In this document: positions 45,917 to 54,539 of the stretch, piece after piece
How positions within the stretch are numbered: position 1 is the first letter of the stretch
Layout of the letters: each line of letters begins with the position of its first letter
NCBI GenBank assembly: GCA_965232265.1
Contig: CBDDPH010000002.1
Span: 3,286,001 to 3,350,000 of the forward strand
Length of the DNA: 64,000 bases
From: VXRD01 sp965232265
Lineage (GTDB): Bacteria; Latescibacterota; UBA2968
Direction of reading: 5' to 3'
The notes under the pieces: model-generated
What the model saw: only the letters and a program-made list of their open reading frames with translations
What the model was told of the DNA's origin: nothing
The model's database searches: none
Position numbers and translations under genes: made by a program

Positions 45917-47770
45917 CTAAACAAAAGAAACCTCTCCCTTGAACTGACTCATATACAAATTGTGATAAAATCCCTCCGCCTCCAGCAACGCCCGATGCGA
46001 CCCGCGCTCGATAATCTGCCCATCGTCAATGACCAGAATCTCATCCACATTGCGAATCGTACTCAACCGATGGGCAATGATAAAGCTCGTGCGCCCCTCC
46101 ATCAGTCTTAAAAGCGCCTGTTGAATCCGCATCTCCGTCCGCGTATCCACACTGGACGTCGCCTCATCTAAAATGAGAATCGACGGATCGGCCAGGGCGG
46201 CTCTCGCAATGGCCAGCATCTGCCGCTGTCCCTGACTCAAATTGCCGCCGCGTTCCGAAAGCACTGTGTCATATCCCTGGGGCAGACGGTGAATAAAGGG
46301 ATCTGCATTGGCCAATTTCGCCGCATCAACAATCTCCTCATCCGAAGCATCGAGCCTCCCATAAAGGATATTTTCCCGCACCGTATCAGACAGCAAAAAA
46401 GTATCCTGCAACACAATACCCAGTTGCCGCCGCAGTGCTTCTCGTTTCACCTCCCGAATATCATGGCCGTCGATATAGATCGCCCCGCTATCGATATCGT
46501 AAAATCGGGTCAGCAAATTCACAATGGTCGTCTTCCCCGCTCCCGTCGGTCCTACCAGCGCAATTTTCTCGCCCGGCCTGGCGTGCAAACTCACCTCTTT
46601 GAGCACCGGCACATCTTTTTCATACCCAAAACACACCCGATCAAAAACCACATCGCCCCGAACCTGATCTAACGCGACCGCATCTGGCATATCGGGCGCT
46701 TCGGGAAACTCGTCAATCGTCTCAAAAACCCGCTCTGCCCCGGCCAGTGCAGACTGTATCGAATTGTACAAATTGGCAACCTGCCCCAAAGGCCGCCCGA
46801 ACTGCCGCACATAACTGATAAAAGCGGCAATCACGCCGATTGTCACATCGCCCTGAATCGCCATATAGCCCCCCGCAAAAGCCACAATCACCAGACCCAT
46901 ATTATTCACAAAAAAGGTCAGGGGCGGCATCAGCGTCCCGAAAAACTGCGCGCGCGTACCGGCGTATTTCAACCTGTTATTAAACTTTTCAAACGCCTCA
47001 ATAGAAGCCTGTTCGCGGCCATAAGCTTTCACCACCTGCTCTGCCGCAATCGTCTCTTCAACCATCCCATTGAGCGCACCCAATGCCGCCTGCTGCTCGC
47101 GAAACCCTCGCCGTGCGCGTTTGGCGACCTGTCCTGTCAACGACGTCATCAGCGGAAAAGTGAGCAAGCTAATCAACGCCAGCGGCCAATCCATCCAGAA
47201 CATCATGGCCGACACGCCTACGAGGGTCAACACGCTGTTGATCAACTGCGTCACGCTCTCCGACAACACGCTGCTGATATTATCCACATCGTTGGTCACC
47301 CGGCTCATGATATCACCACTGGCACGCCGGTCGAAGAACCGCAGCGGAAGCACCTGCAAGTGATTGAAAATATCCTGCCGCAAATCCCGCACCGCGCTCT
47401 GGGATACCCGCGCCATAATAAACGTCTGCAGCCAGGATGTCAGTGCCATAGCCACATACACCCCCGTCAACAACAGGGCAATTTGGAAAAGGCCCGGCAA
47501 GTCGCTATAGGCGATATACTCATCAATCGCCCGCCCCATCAAATACGGACCTGCCACCTCCAACCCCGTTGTGATCACCACCAGCCCCACCACCCCGATC
47601 AACGTCCCCTTGTAGCGCCTCATATACCCCAGCAAACGACGGGTCGTTCCCCGAATATCCCGCGCCCGCTCGTCATCTCCCACCATCATCATCATCCGGC
47701 GCCCCCCCCTCATCATCATCCCGCCCGGACCTTGCTGTTCACCCTCGCGCTGTCGATCAACTTCCGCCAT
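45917..47770 (-). CDS. ABC exporter half, canonical ATPase site (heterodimer partner)
   Basis: 617 residues: a Met/Arg/Gly-rich N-terminus (RQREGEQQGPGGMMMRGGRR), six membrane segments, then an ATPase with GPTGAGKTT, LSQGQ, ILILDEATSSVD and the H-loop IAHRLST. The Walker B glutamate and H-loop are intact, while the signature deviates (LSQGQ for LSGGQ). The next half-transporter has the complementary defects, the pattern of heterodimeric type-IV exporters such as BmrCD or TM287/288. The cargo could be a drug, lipid or peptide. Its start overlaps the end of the upstream half gene by 14 bases. Confidence 0.9.
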   Translation of the reverse strand: MAEVDRQREGEQQGPGGMMMRGGRRMMMMVGDDERARDIRGTTRRLLGYMRRYKGTLIGVVGLVVITTGLEVAGPYLMGRAIDEYIAYSDLPGLFQIALLLTGVYVAMALTSWLQTFIMARVSQSAVRDLRQDIFNHLQVLPLRFFDRRASGDIMSRVTNDVDNISSVLSESVTQLINSVLTLVGVSAMMFWMDWPLALISLLTFPLMTSLTGQVAKRARRGFREQQAALGALNGMVEETIAAEQVVKAYGREQASIEAFEKFNNRLKYAGTRAQFFGTLMPPLTFFVNNMGLVIVAFAGGYMAIQGDVTIGVIAAFISYVRQFGRPLGQVANLYNSIQSALAGAERVFETIDEFPEAPDMPDAVALDQVRGDVVFDRVCFGYEKDVPVLKEVSLHARPGEKIALVGPTGAGKTTIVNLLTRFYDIDSGAIYIDGHDIREVKREALRRQLGIVLQDTFLLSDTVRENILYGRLDASDEEIVDAAKLANADPFIHRLPQGYDTVLSERGGNLSQGQRQMLAIARAALADPSILILDEATSSVDTRTEMRIQQALLRLMEGRTSFIIAHRLSTIRNVDEILVIDDGQIIERGSHRALLEAEGFYHNLYMSQFKGEVSFV

Positions 47771-49502
47771 ATCCGTTTCCCTCTCCGAGCTGTGAATCGT
47801 AAATCTCCTGATACACCGAACTGGATGCCATCAATTCCTGGTGCGTACCCTCGGCAACCAGTAATCCGTCGTCCAACACCAGAATTTTATCTGCCTTCAA
47901 CACCGTACTGATCCGCTGCGCCACCAGAAAACTCGTGCAACCCACCATCTGTTCAAGCGCATCGTGGATCCTCGCCTCTGTCTCCAGATCCACCGCACTG
48001 GTACTATCGTCTAAAATCAACACTTTTGGACGAGAGATCAACGCCCGGGCTATCGCGATCCGCTGCCTCTGTCCCCCCGACAAATTCACGCCGCGCTGCC
48101 CCAATAGCGTCTCGTACCTATCCGGAAACTGGACAATAAAATCGTGCGCCATAGCTGCTCGCGCAGCCGCCTCAACCTCTTCATCGGTCGCATCGGGCCG
48201 CCCGTACCGAATATTGTGCCGAATCGTACCCGAAAAAAGCACCGACTCCTGAAGCGCCATCCCGATTTGCTGTCGCAGTGTCCCCTGCGCCATATCCCGC
48301 ACATCCATCCCATCCACCATCACCCGCCCGGCATCCACATCGTAAAACCGCGGAATCAGGCTCACCAGCGACGACTTGCCCGCCCCTGTCGAACCCAGAA
48401 TCGCCACCTTCTGCCCCGGTTCGGCGACAAAATTCAGATTCCGCAATACCGGATCATCTGCCGTCTCGTTATAGCTAAATGTTACATCTTCAAACGCAAC
48501 CTGCCCCTCCAACACCACATCGCGCTTTGCATCTGCCCGATCCCGTAACTCAGGCTCGCTATTCAGCACCTCGACAATGCGCTCGGCAGAAGCCTCTGCT
48601 CGGGACATCCGGATAAGCACCATACTGCCTATCATCAGAGACTGCAAGAACAGCAACAGATAATTGATAAACGCAATAATCTCGCCCAGCTTCATCCCAC
48701 CCTGAGTCACGGCAATCCCCCCAAACCAGATCACCCCCACAACGCCCAGATTCAATAGCAGCATCATAAACGGCATCACCAGAGCCACCAGTTGCGTCAC
48801 CCGAATCGTCTGTTCCATCAACCTGTCATTCGCCGTTCCAAACCGCTCGATCTCGTGGTCAGCCCTCAAAAAAGCTTTCACCACGCGCACGCCTGCCAGA
48901 TTTTCCTGCGTCACCTGATTCACCCGATCCAGGCGATTTTGCACTTCGCCAAACATCGCATTGGCTTTGCGAAACACCAAAATCAAAGTTCCCAAAATCA
49001 CAGGTGCCAACCCGATAAACATCACCCCCAAACGGGGACTCGTCACAATCGCCATCACCAGACCGCCCACCATTGCCATCGGCATACGCGACAGAATGCG
49101 CAATATCAAACGCGCCACCTCTCCCACTTGCCGCACATCGTTGGTCAGCCGCGTAATCAGATGCCCCGTTGACAGCTTATCCAGATTGCCAAACGACAGC
49201 GACTGAATTTTGCCAAAAAGCGCGCTTCGCACATCGGTCTCCACCCGTTGCGCCACCCACACGCCAAACCAGGCATTGCCAATCCCAAACAAAACGCCCC
49301 CAATCGCCAGACCGAGCATCCACAACCCGGTCTCAATCACCAGGTCCAGATCACCTCGGGCAATCCCCTCATCCACAATCCGCTGCACCAACCGAGGCTG
49401 CATCAACTCCAGCACCACCTCGATCAATTTCAGCAGTGGAGCAATTGTCGCCAGCTTCCAATAGGGCCGCATATAACCCATCAACTTCAGAATATTCTGC
49501 AT
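47757..49502 (-). CDS. ABC exporter half with degenerate ATPase site
   Basis: 581 residues: six membrane segments and an ATPase with GSTGAGKSS and LSGGQRQ. Walker B ends LILDDST (Asp for the catalytic Glu) and the H-loop is VAQRIST (Gln for His). These changes mark the non-hydrolysing site of a heterodimeric exporter whose partner is the overlapping downstream gene. It resembles MdlA/LmrC-type halves. It follows the DUF2007 gene by 13 bases. Confidence 0.9.
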   Translation of the reverse strand: MQNILKLMGYMRPYWKLATIAPLLKLIEVVLELMQPRLVQRIVDEGIARGDLDLVIETGLWMLGLAIGGVLFGIGNAWFGVWVAQRVETDVRSALFGKIQSLSFGNLDKLSTGHLITRLTNDVRQVGEVARLILRILSRMPMAMVGGLVMAIVTSPRLGVMFIGLAPVILGTLILVFRKANAMFGEVQNRLDRVNQVTQENLAGVRVVKAFLRADHEIERFGTANDRLMEQTIRVTQLVALVMPFMMLLLNLGVVGVIWFGGIAVTQGGMKLGEIIAFINYLLLFLQSLMIGSMVLIRMSRAEASAERIVEVLNSEPELRDRADAKRDVVLEGQVAFEDVTFSYNETADDPVLRNLNFVAEPGQKVAILGSTGAGKSSLVSLIPRFYDVDAGRVMVDGMDVRDMAQGTLRQQIGMALQESVLFSGTIRHNIRYGRPDATDEEVEAAARAAMAHDFIVQFPDRYETLLGQRGVNLSGGQRQRIAIARALISRPKVLILDDSTSAVDLETEARIHDALEQMVGCTSFLVAQRISTVLKADKILVLDDGLLVAEGTHQELMASSSVYQEIYDSQLGEGNGYGGS

Positions 49503-49515
49503 ATCAGATCCTTAT

Positions 49516-49722
49516 TTACAGATTTTTCAACAGTGCCCTGGCTTCCTCGGCGTCGCTTTCAAATACCAGCACGTCAACATGTCCGGCAGCGTACAGGCTT
49601 TGAAATCCCTCGCCTCGCGTTATACACGGGATCTCAGCATCGTCGAGCACGGATTTGATCACCGCGAGCAAGCCGGGATTTGTTGCGGTAATAACAGTTA
49701 CAAGAGGTTCTCGATAACCCAT
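49516..49722 (-). CDS. DUF2007-family small protein
   Basis: 68 residues from the ATG at 49722 (MGYREPLVTVITATNPG). This is the size of DUF2007 proteins, and the SVLDDAEIPCITRGEG and HVDVLVFESDAEEARALL blocks fit them. The family is annotated as a putative signal-transducing protein but has no proven role. It is the first gene of the long minus-strand run, directly upstream of the ABC exporter. The frame continues upstream to a TTG but without support. Confidence 0.7.
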   Translation of the reverse strand: MGYREPLVTVITATNPGLLAVIKSVLDDAEIPCITRGEGFQSLYAAGHVDVLVFESDAEEARALLKNL

Positions 49723-49828
49723 CTCAAATTTCTCATGAACCGGAGTGTCAGAGCTATTCCAGCACAAAATACAAAACCGAAATTGATCTGTCAGCCTAAA
49801 AAAAAGTCACAAGATGTCTCGTTTTAAG

Positions 49829-49858
49829 TTGACAATATGCATTTCAAATGCATATTAT
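49829..49858 (+). promoter_or_regulatory. promoter with a perfect operator palindrome in its spacer
   Basis: TTGACA (49829-49834) and TATTAT (49853-49858) are 18 bases apart. The spacer holds two 10-base arms, ATATGCATTT and AAATGCATAT, separated by one C (49835-49855), a perfect inverted repeat. A repressor bound here would block RNA polymerase. It is 62 bases before the AAA/DUF4143 gene; no regulator gene is adjacent. Confidence 0.65.
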
Positions 49859-49919
49859 CCACCCATAGAACCATCACAAACGCAATCCAATACGCAGACA
49901 CTAACCTTCAAGCCGCGAT

Positions 49920-51140
49920 ATGCAAAATTATATCAAACGTTCGCTGGAACCCATCCTCACGAGGGCGGCTTCCGAATTTCCCGCCGTCGTATTGACCGGA
50001 CCGCGCCAGTCTGGAAAGACAACACTCCTCCAACGCCTCTTTGGCAGGCGTTGCAGATATATCTCTCTGGAGCCGCTGGACATTCAGGCGTCCGCGCTGC
50101 AAGACCCGCGCAGTTTCCTGGAAATGTATCCGCCTCCTGTTATCTTCGATGAAATACAGTACGCCCCTGAGTTGCTCCCCTATATCAAAGAGAGGATAGA
50201 TGCGAACCGAAGCGCAAGCGGCCAATATCTATTGACAGGTTCACAGAATTTGTTGCTCGCGGAGAAAGTAACCGAATCTTTGGCAGGTCGCGCGGCAATG
50301 CTTCGCTTGTTGCCGCTTTCCAGACGGGAAATGGAGGGCCGTCCGCAGCTTGACCTTCTGTGGGCGCGCGAGCAACAGTCGTCTGCAAAATCGCCAAACA
50401 TCTTTGGCAAACTGTGGCAGGGTTTCCTCCGAGGTGGGTACCCGGAACTCGCCACACAACCCAACCGCGATGCATCCCTTTGGCAAGCCAGCTACATCCA
50501 GACCTATCTCGAACGGGACGTACGCACGCTGCGACAGGTTGGAGACCTGACCCAGTATCAAAATTTTCTCCGAATCCTGGCCAGTAGAAGTGCCCAACTC
50601 CTCAATCTGACCGATGTCGCCCGAGATCTCGGCGTGGCGGTCAACACCATCAAAGCCTGGCTCTCCGTGCTCGAAGCCACTTATCAGGTGATCGTACTTC
50701 GCCCCTATTTTGCCAATGTCGGCAAGCGACTCGTCAAGACCCCAAAAGTGTATTTTACAGACGTCGGCACACTCTGCTACCTCGCGGGCCTCAAAGACCC
50801 CGAGCATGCCGCCTCAGGTCCCATGGGAGGTGCTATCATGGAAACAGCAGTGCTCTCCGAAATCGTCAGAACATTGACGCATCGGGGAATCGATCCACAG
50901 ATATACTTCTGGAGGACGATGGCGGGAACCGAAGTAGATTTCATAGTCGAGACCGGTGGAAAGCTCGTACCAATTGAGGTAAAACTATCCGCTACGCCGC
51001 GCCCGGCCATGGCCGCGCCCATTGAAATATTCCAAAGAGATATGGGAAACACAGCAATGCCGGGATACATCGTGCATCCCGGTGACTTACACCTTCCACT
51101 CGGTCCCGGCGTGACGGCCCTGCCCTTCGCCGCTTTGTAG
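49920..51140 (+). CDS. AAA ATPase with DUF4143 domain
   Basis: 406 residues. Walker A is GPRQSGKT (27-34), Walker B VIFDEIQ (D77-E78) and sensor 1 LLTGSQN. A winged-helix-like LTDVARDLGVAVNTIKAWLSVLE follows, then the DUF4143 region ending in EVDFIVETGG...PIEVKLS, a PD-(D/E)xK-like nuclease core. Such proteins are frequent, mobile genes of uncertain function, sometimes linked to defence or toxin-like roles. Its expression signals differ from the neighbours (strong promoter with operator), and it interrupts the sulfatase/PhyH theme, so horizontal gain is likely (inference). Confidence 0.88.
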   Translation: MQNYIKRSLEPILTRAASEFPAVVLTGPRQSGKTTLLQRLFGRRCRYISLEPLDIQASALQDPRSFLEMYPPPVIFDEIQYAPELLPYIKERIDANRSASGQYLLTGSQNLLLAEKVTESLAGRAAMLRLLPLSRREMEGRPQLDLLWAREQQSSAKSPNIFGKLWQGFLRGGYPELATQPNRDASLWQASYIQTYLERDVRTLRQVGDLTQYQNFLRILASRSAQLLNLTDVARDLGVAVNTIKAWLSVLEATYQVIVLRPYFANVGKRLVKTPKVYFTDVGTLCYLAGLKDPEHAASGPMGGAIMETAVLSEIVRTLTHRGIDPQIYFWRTMAGTEVDFIVETGGKLVPIEVKLSATPRPAMAAPIEIFQRDMGNTAMPGYIVHPGDLHLPLGPGVTALPFAAL

Positions 51141-51166
51141 TATAGTACAAAAAACTGGAGAAAAAA

Positions 51167-52477
51167 ATGAGCCAACCGAATATTGTATTCATCCACACAG
51201 ACCAGCAGCATCACCTCGCGATATCCGCCTATGGAAATCGAGACGTGTCAACGCCCAACATGGATCGCCTGATCGCAGAAGGCATATCCTTCAGGCAATC
51301 TTATAGCGCCAACCCCGTCTGCTGTCCTGCGCGCGCGAGTTGGTACACCGGGCGCATGTCCGTGGAACACGGCGTGATCAGCAATCCGTTCCCCATCGAT
51401 CCCAACCTGCCCGACCTCGGCCAGTGGTTGACCCAACACACCGAGTACAACTGCATCTATTCCGGCAAATGGCATGTCACGGGACGAGATGTTGCCAAAA
51501 GTTTTGACGTGATCTACGACAGACATCCCTACGGCGAACTGCAAGACTCTGGCGCTGCCAGAGCAGCAGCACAATATATCGCCGAACACGCCAATGACAA
51601 CCGCCCCTTCTTCCTCTCCGTCGGCCTCCTGAACCCACACGACTGCTGTTATGTCTGCGGCGTCAGCGGACCCGTGGGAAAATACGGCATGGAGCCTCAG
51701 TTGCCCGACCTGCCCGACTTGCCCGGCAACTTTGACATCAGTCTCATGCCGCCAAACCAGAAACACCGGGTCGGCCACTGGTCGGAAACAGACTGGCGAT
51801 ATTACATCTACCAGTGTTACCGAATGGTAGAAACCGTTGACGCCCAAATCGGATTGATCTACGACACATTGGAAAACAATGGCCTCATTGAAAACACCCT
51901 CATCATCTTTACAGCCGACCACGGCGAAGGCTCTGGGCATCACAGAAGAGTATTGAAAGGCTTTTTTGAAGAAGAAGCCTGGGCAGTCCCACTCGTCATA
52001 TCTCAACGCGGCAGTATCCCCAACGGACAAAACGATACGCACTTCATATCGGGCGTGGATATCCCCGCTACAATCTGCGATTACGCCGGCGCACCGCCCC
52101 TGCCCGACACCACATACTCAAATAGCCTGCGCCCACTCCTCGAAGGAAACGACGACATCGCATGGCGGGAAAGCGTCATAGGAGAAAACGCGAGTGCAAT
52201 CGCCATTCGCGACGACCAGTACAAATCCATCCTCTACGACTCGGGACAACACACGCTTTACGATTTGTCAAACGATCCCCTGGAAAAACACAATCTCGCA
52301 TCAGAACCCGGCTTTGACGACGTCAAGCACAAACACGCCGCACACCTCGCCGAATACGCAAACACCGTCACACCCTACAGCGGACCTGACAAAACGGGGG
52401 ATAGAGATCGAATACGAGAAGAGAGAATGGAAAATCTCAAACAGGGAAAAGGATGGACAGAGGAGGTGGGATCATGA
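51167..52477 (+). CDS. family S1 sulfatase, partner-associated subfamily
   Basis: 436 residues; HTDQQHHLAISAYG, C52-C-P-A-R, YSGKWHVTGRDV and IIFTADHGEGSGHH are intact. The NPHDCCYVC cluster and LPDLPGNF block align with NPHDICQC and LPPLPANF in the sulfatase at 14064, so the two belong to one subfamily. No signal peptide. GGAG precedes the ATG, 26 bases after the ATPase gene. Its stop overlaps the next start (ATGA), coupling it to the partner protein. Confidence 0.92.
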   Translation: MSQPNIVFIHTDQQHHLAISAYGNRDVSTPNMDRLIAEGISFRQSYSANPVCCPARASWYTGRMSVEHGVISNPFPIDPNLPDLGQWLTQHTEYNCIYSGKWHVTGRDVAKSFDVIYDRHPYGELQDSGAARAAAQYIAEHANDNRPFFLSVGLLNPHDCCYVCGVSGPVGKYGMEPQLPDLPDLPGNFDISLMPPNQKHRVGHWSETDWRYYIYQCYRMVETVDAQIGLIYDTLENNGLIENTLIIFTADHGEGSGHHRRVLKGFFEEEAWAVPLVISQRGSIPNGQNDTHFISGVDIPATICDYAGAPPLPDTTYSNSLRPLLEGNDDIAWRESVIGENASAIAIRDDQYKSILYDSGQHTLYDLSNDPLEKHNLASEPGFDDVKHKHAAHLAEYANTVTPYSGPDKTGDRDRIREERMENLKQGKGWTEEVGS

Positions 52478-53181
52478 ACGCCATACCAGCCGAACTCAAC
52501 GCAATCGCCGGGCAATTGCAAAACTACGATGCCCCAGGCCAAACCATTCAACTGGATTCCGGTTGCAAATTGACCTACGAAATCCTGCAGTGGACAAACA
52601 CACATCCCAACGGATTGACCGATGACAGACCAATAGGAACAGTGGAAATCTCGCGTTACAACAAAGAGAACGGCGCAGAATACCAGATCGTTGAAAAACG
52701 CAATGGTGGCGGGCGGGAAATTTACGAAGCAACCGTCACAACAGCGCGGGATGAGCGCATTGGTGAATCAATCACGAACTGGAAACTCGCCTGGTACCAG
52801 GCAGAAACACCGGATAAACGCCTGCTCATCGCTGGCGCGGTTCGGGACGCGACCATAGAAATGAACGGCACAGCCGGCACAAAGCACCTCCCGGCGGATA
52901 CACCCATATCGTGTCAATGGCTCCTCCCCCTCGCGCTCGCCAACCGATCCACCCCCATGGACGAAACATTTACAACCATCGACGAACTCACATACTGCAA
53001 AACAAATCAACTACTTCACGGTCCCGAACAAATCGAATCCAACGGCCAATCCCTCTTCTCTTTTTACCACACAGGACAGGGCACACTGCCCATCCACTAT
53101 GTATTCGATTCACAACAGCGGCCCGTATTTGTCACATTCACACTGCTATCCTGGATCTTGCGCGATATCGAACTCATCTAA
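52474..53181 (+). CDS. uncharacterised sulfatase-partner protein
   Basis: 235 residues from the ATG at 52474 that overlaps the sulfatase stop, with GGAGGTGGG upstream. No known family, no signal peptide or membrane segment, beta-rich. It is colinear at low identity with the protein at 15511-16299: DD-x3-G-x-V-x-I-x-R, CQWLL, a TIDEL/TILEDL helix, and a closing VFDSQQRPVFVTFTLLSWIL / LDARGRVLIAATLYQTLIL. Two separate couplings to the same sulfatase subfamily, in opposite gene orders, argue for a functional pair. Substrate binding or sulfatase subunit are guesses. Confidence 0.75.
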   Translation: MNAIPAELNAIAGQLQNYDAPGQTIQLDSGCKLTYEILQWTNTHPNGLTDDRPIGTVEISRYNKENGAEYQIVEKRNGGGREIYEATVTTARDERIGESITNWKLAWYQAETPDKRLLIAGAVRDATIEMNGTAGTKHLPADTPISCQWLLPLALANRSTPMDETFTTIDELTYCKTNQLLHGPEQIESNGQSLFSFYHTGQGTLPIHYVFDSQQRPVFVTFTLLSWILRDIELI

Positions 53182-53187
53182 GGGCTG

Positions 53188-53508
53188 CTAAAGCGTATCG
53201 TACAACGCATTTTCGATGCCGGTCAGTGCAAAAATTAGCGGTGCCTGGGTAGTACCCGCATACCGCCCACGACGACGCATTTTCTCGTACAACGGCCCCA
53301 CATTCATCGGGTCTTCACCGATCAACATCCCCTTCATTTTTAAAATCGATTCTTTCAAACCAAATCCCGTGTAATACGAGGCTGAATTGCATTCGCCCGT
53401 ACCCACAATGCCTTCGTCGGTATATATCCGCACAAATGTCCACACGCACCCACCACTGTGGGGTTCGGGTTTGCCAATCACACAGGCTTGAACATCGGTA
53501 ATTTTCAT
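53188..53508 (-). pseudogene. truncated mandelate racemase/enolase-superfamily gene
   Basis: From the ATG at 53508 (AAAGGG upstream) it encodes the capping domain of the family (MKITDVQACVIGKPEPHSG, FVRIYTDEGIVGTGE, IFALTGIENALYDTL) and stops after 106 residues, before the barrel with all catalytic residues. The next gene on the other strand ends seven bases away, so the 3' two-thirds was lost in a rearrangement. It is 20 bases downstream of the dehydrogenase at 53529. Confidence 0.8.
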
Positions 53509-53528
53509 GCTATCCCTTTCATGATAAC

Positions 53529-54521
53529 TCATGGTTTTATCAAGGTTTTGATGGCAGCACCAGGTTTGGCCTGTGTCGCAAACGCTTCGGGTGCCTGGTC
53601 GAGTGGAAAGGCGTGGGAAACGAGCGGCTTGCGATCAATTTTCCCGGTCCTGACGAGTTCAATACCCCACCTGTAGTCATCGGGGGTCCACGACCATGCC
53701 CCCTGAAGCGTCACTTGCTTCCGCACCACCTGATTGAAATCGAGTTCGGGTTGATCTTCGAATAATGCCACGGGAACGAGGCGGCCATTTTGTTGTTTTA
53801 GCATCGTCAACCCCTGATTCGGCGAGGCTTTCGCGCCAGCAGAATCGATAACCACATCGGCATTTCCGCCCCGCGCACCGAATCTTTCCACAGGTCTCTC
53901 ACCACCCGTGAGTTCAATAACAGCATCCACGGGATCTACCTCCGTCAAATTCACGATCTCATCCGCACCCAACTGGCGCGCCATAGCCAGCCGTTTTGGC
54001 GACGTATCAACCGCAATAATGCGCCCACCCGCCGTTGCCCGAATGACCTGTATGCATCCCAGGCCAATAATCCCAACGCCCAGAATAACAACGGTTTCTC
54101 CCTCAATGGGTTTTGCCAGGCCCACGGCGTGTATCGACGTGGCGAGAGGCTCCATCATCGCGCCTTCTTCAAAGCTAATCGATTTGGGCAACTTATAGGG
54201 ACGATTGGGATTGACTTCCAGGGGAAGATATTCGGCAAACCCGCCCAATCCCCCACCGGAAATGTGATCGCCCACCCGAAACCGCTGCACATCCCGCCCC
54301 GTTTCCACAACCTCACCGCTAAACTCGTGCCCCATGACGAGGCCCTTTTCTGTCGGGCGTCCCAAAGAATCTTCAAACAGCCCGATGCGATAAGCGTGCA
54401 GATCCGACCCACAGATCCCACACGCCTTCACCTTCACCAGAATCTCATTTGCATTGATCTCAGGCTCAGGCACGTCTGCCACCTGAATATCATGCGGACC
54501 GCAATAAATAGCTGCTTTCAT
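53529..54521 (-). CDS. zinc-dependent medium-chain alcohol/polyol dehydrogenase
   Basis: 330 residues. The catalytic zinc site is visible as C37 in GICGSD and H65-E66 in MGHEFSGE, and the Rossmann motif is GVGIIGLG near 150. The structural four-cysteine loop is replaced by a short LGGFAEYL stretch. The type resembles sorbitol/threonine-like dehydrogenases acting on polyols or hydroxy acids. It was probably co-transcribed with the now truncated enolase-superfamily gene and follows the unusual PhyH gene by 18 bases. Confidence 0.87.
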   Translation of the reverse strand: MKAAIYCGPHDIQVADVPEPEINANEILVKVKACGICGSDLHAYRIGLFEDSLGRPTEKGLVMGHEFSGEVVETGRDVQRFRVGDHISGGGLGGFAEYLPLEVNPNRPYKLPKSISFEEGAMMEPLATSIHAVGLAKPIEGETVVILGVGIIGLGCIQVIRATAGGRIIAVDTSPKRLAMARQLGADEIVNLTEVDPVDAVIELTGGERPVERFGARGGNADVVIDSAGAKASPNQGLTMLKQQNGRLVPVALFEDQPELDFNQVVRKQVTLQGAWSWTPDDYRWGIELVRTGKIDRKPLVSHAFPLDQAPEAFATQAKPGAAIKTLIKP

Positions 54522-54539
54522 CGCCGCCTCCTTTGTGTA

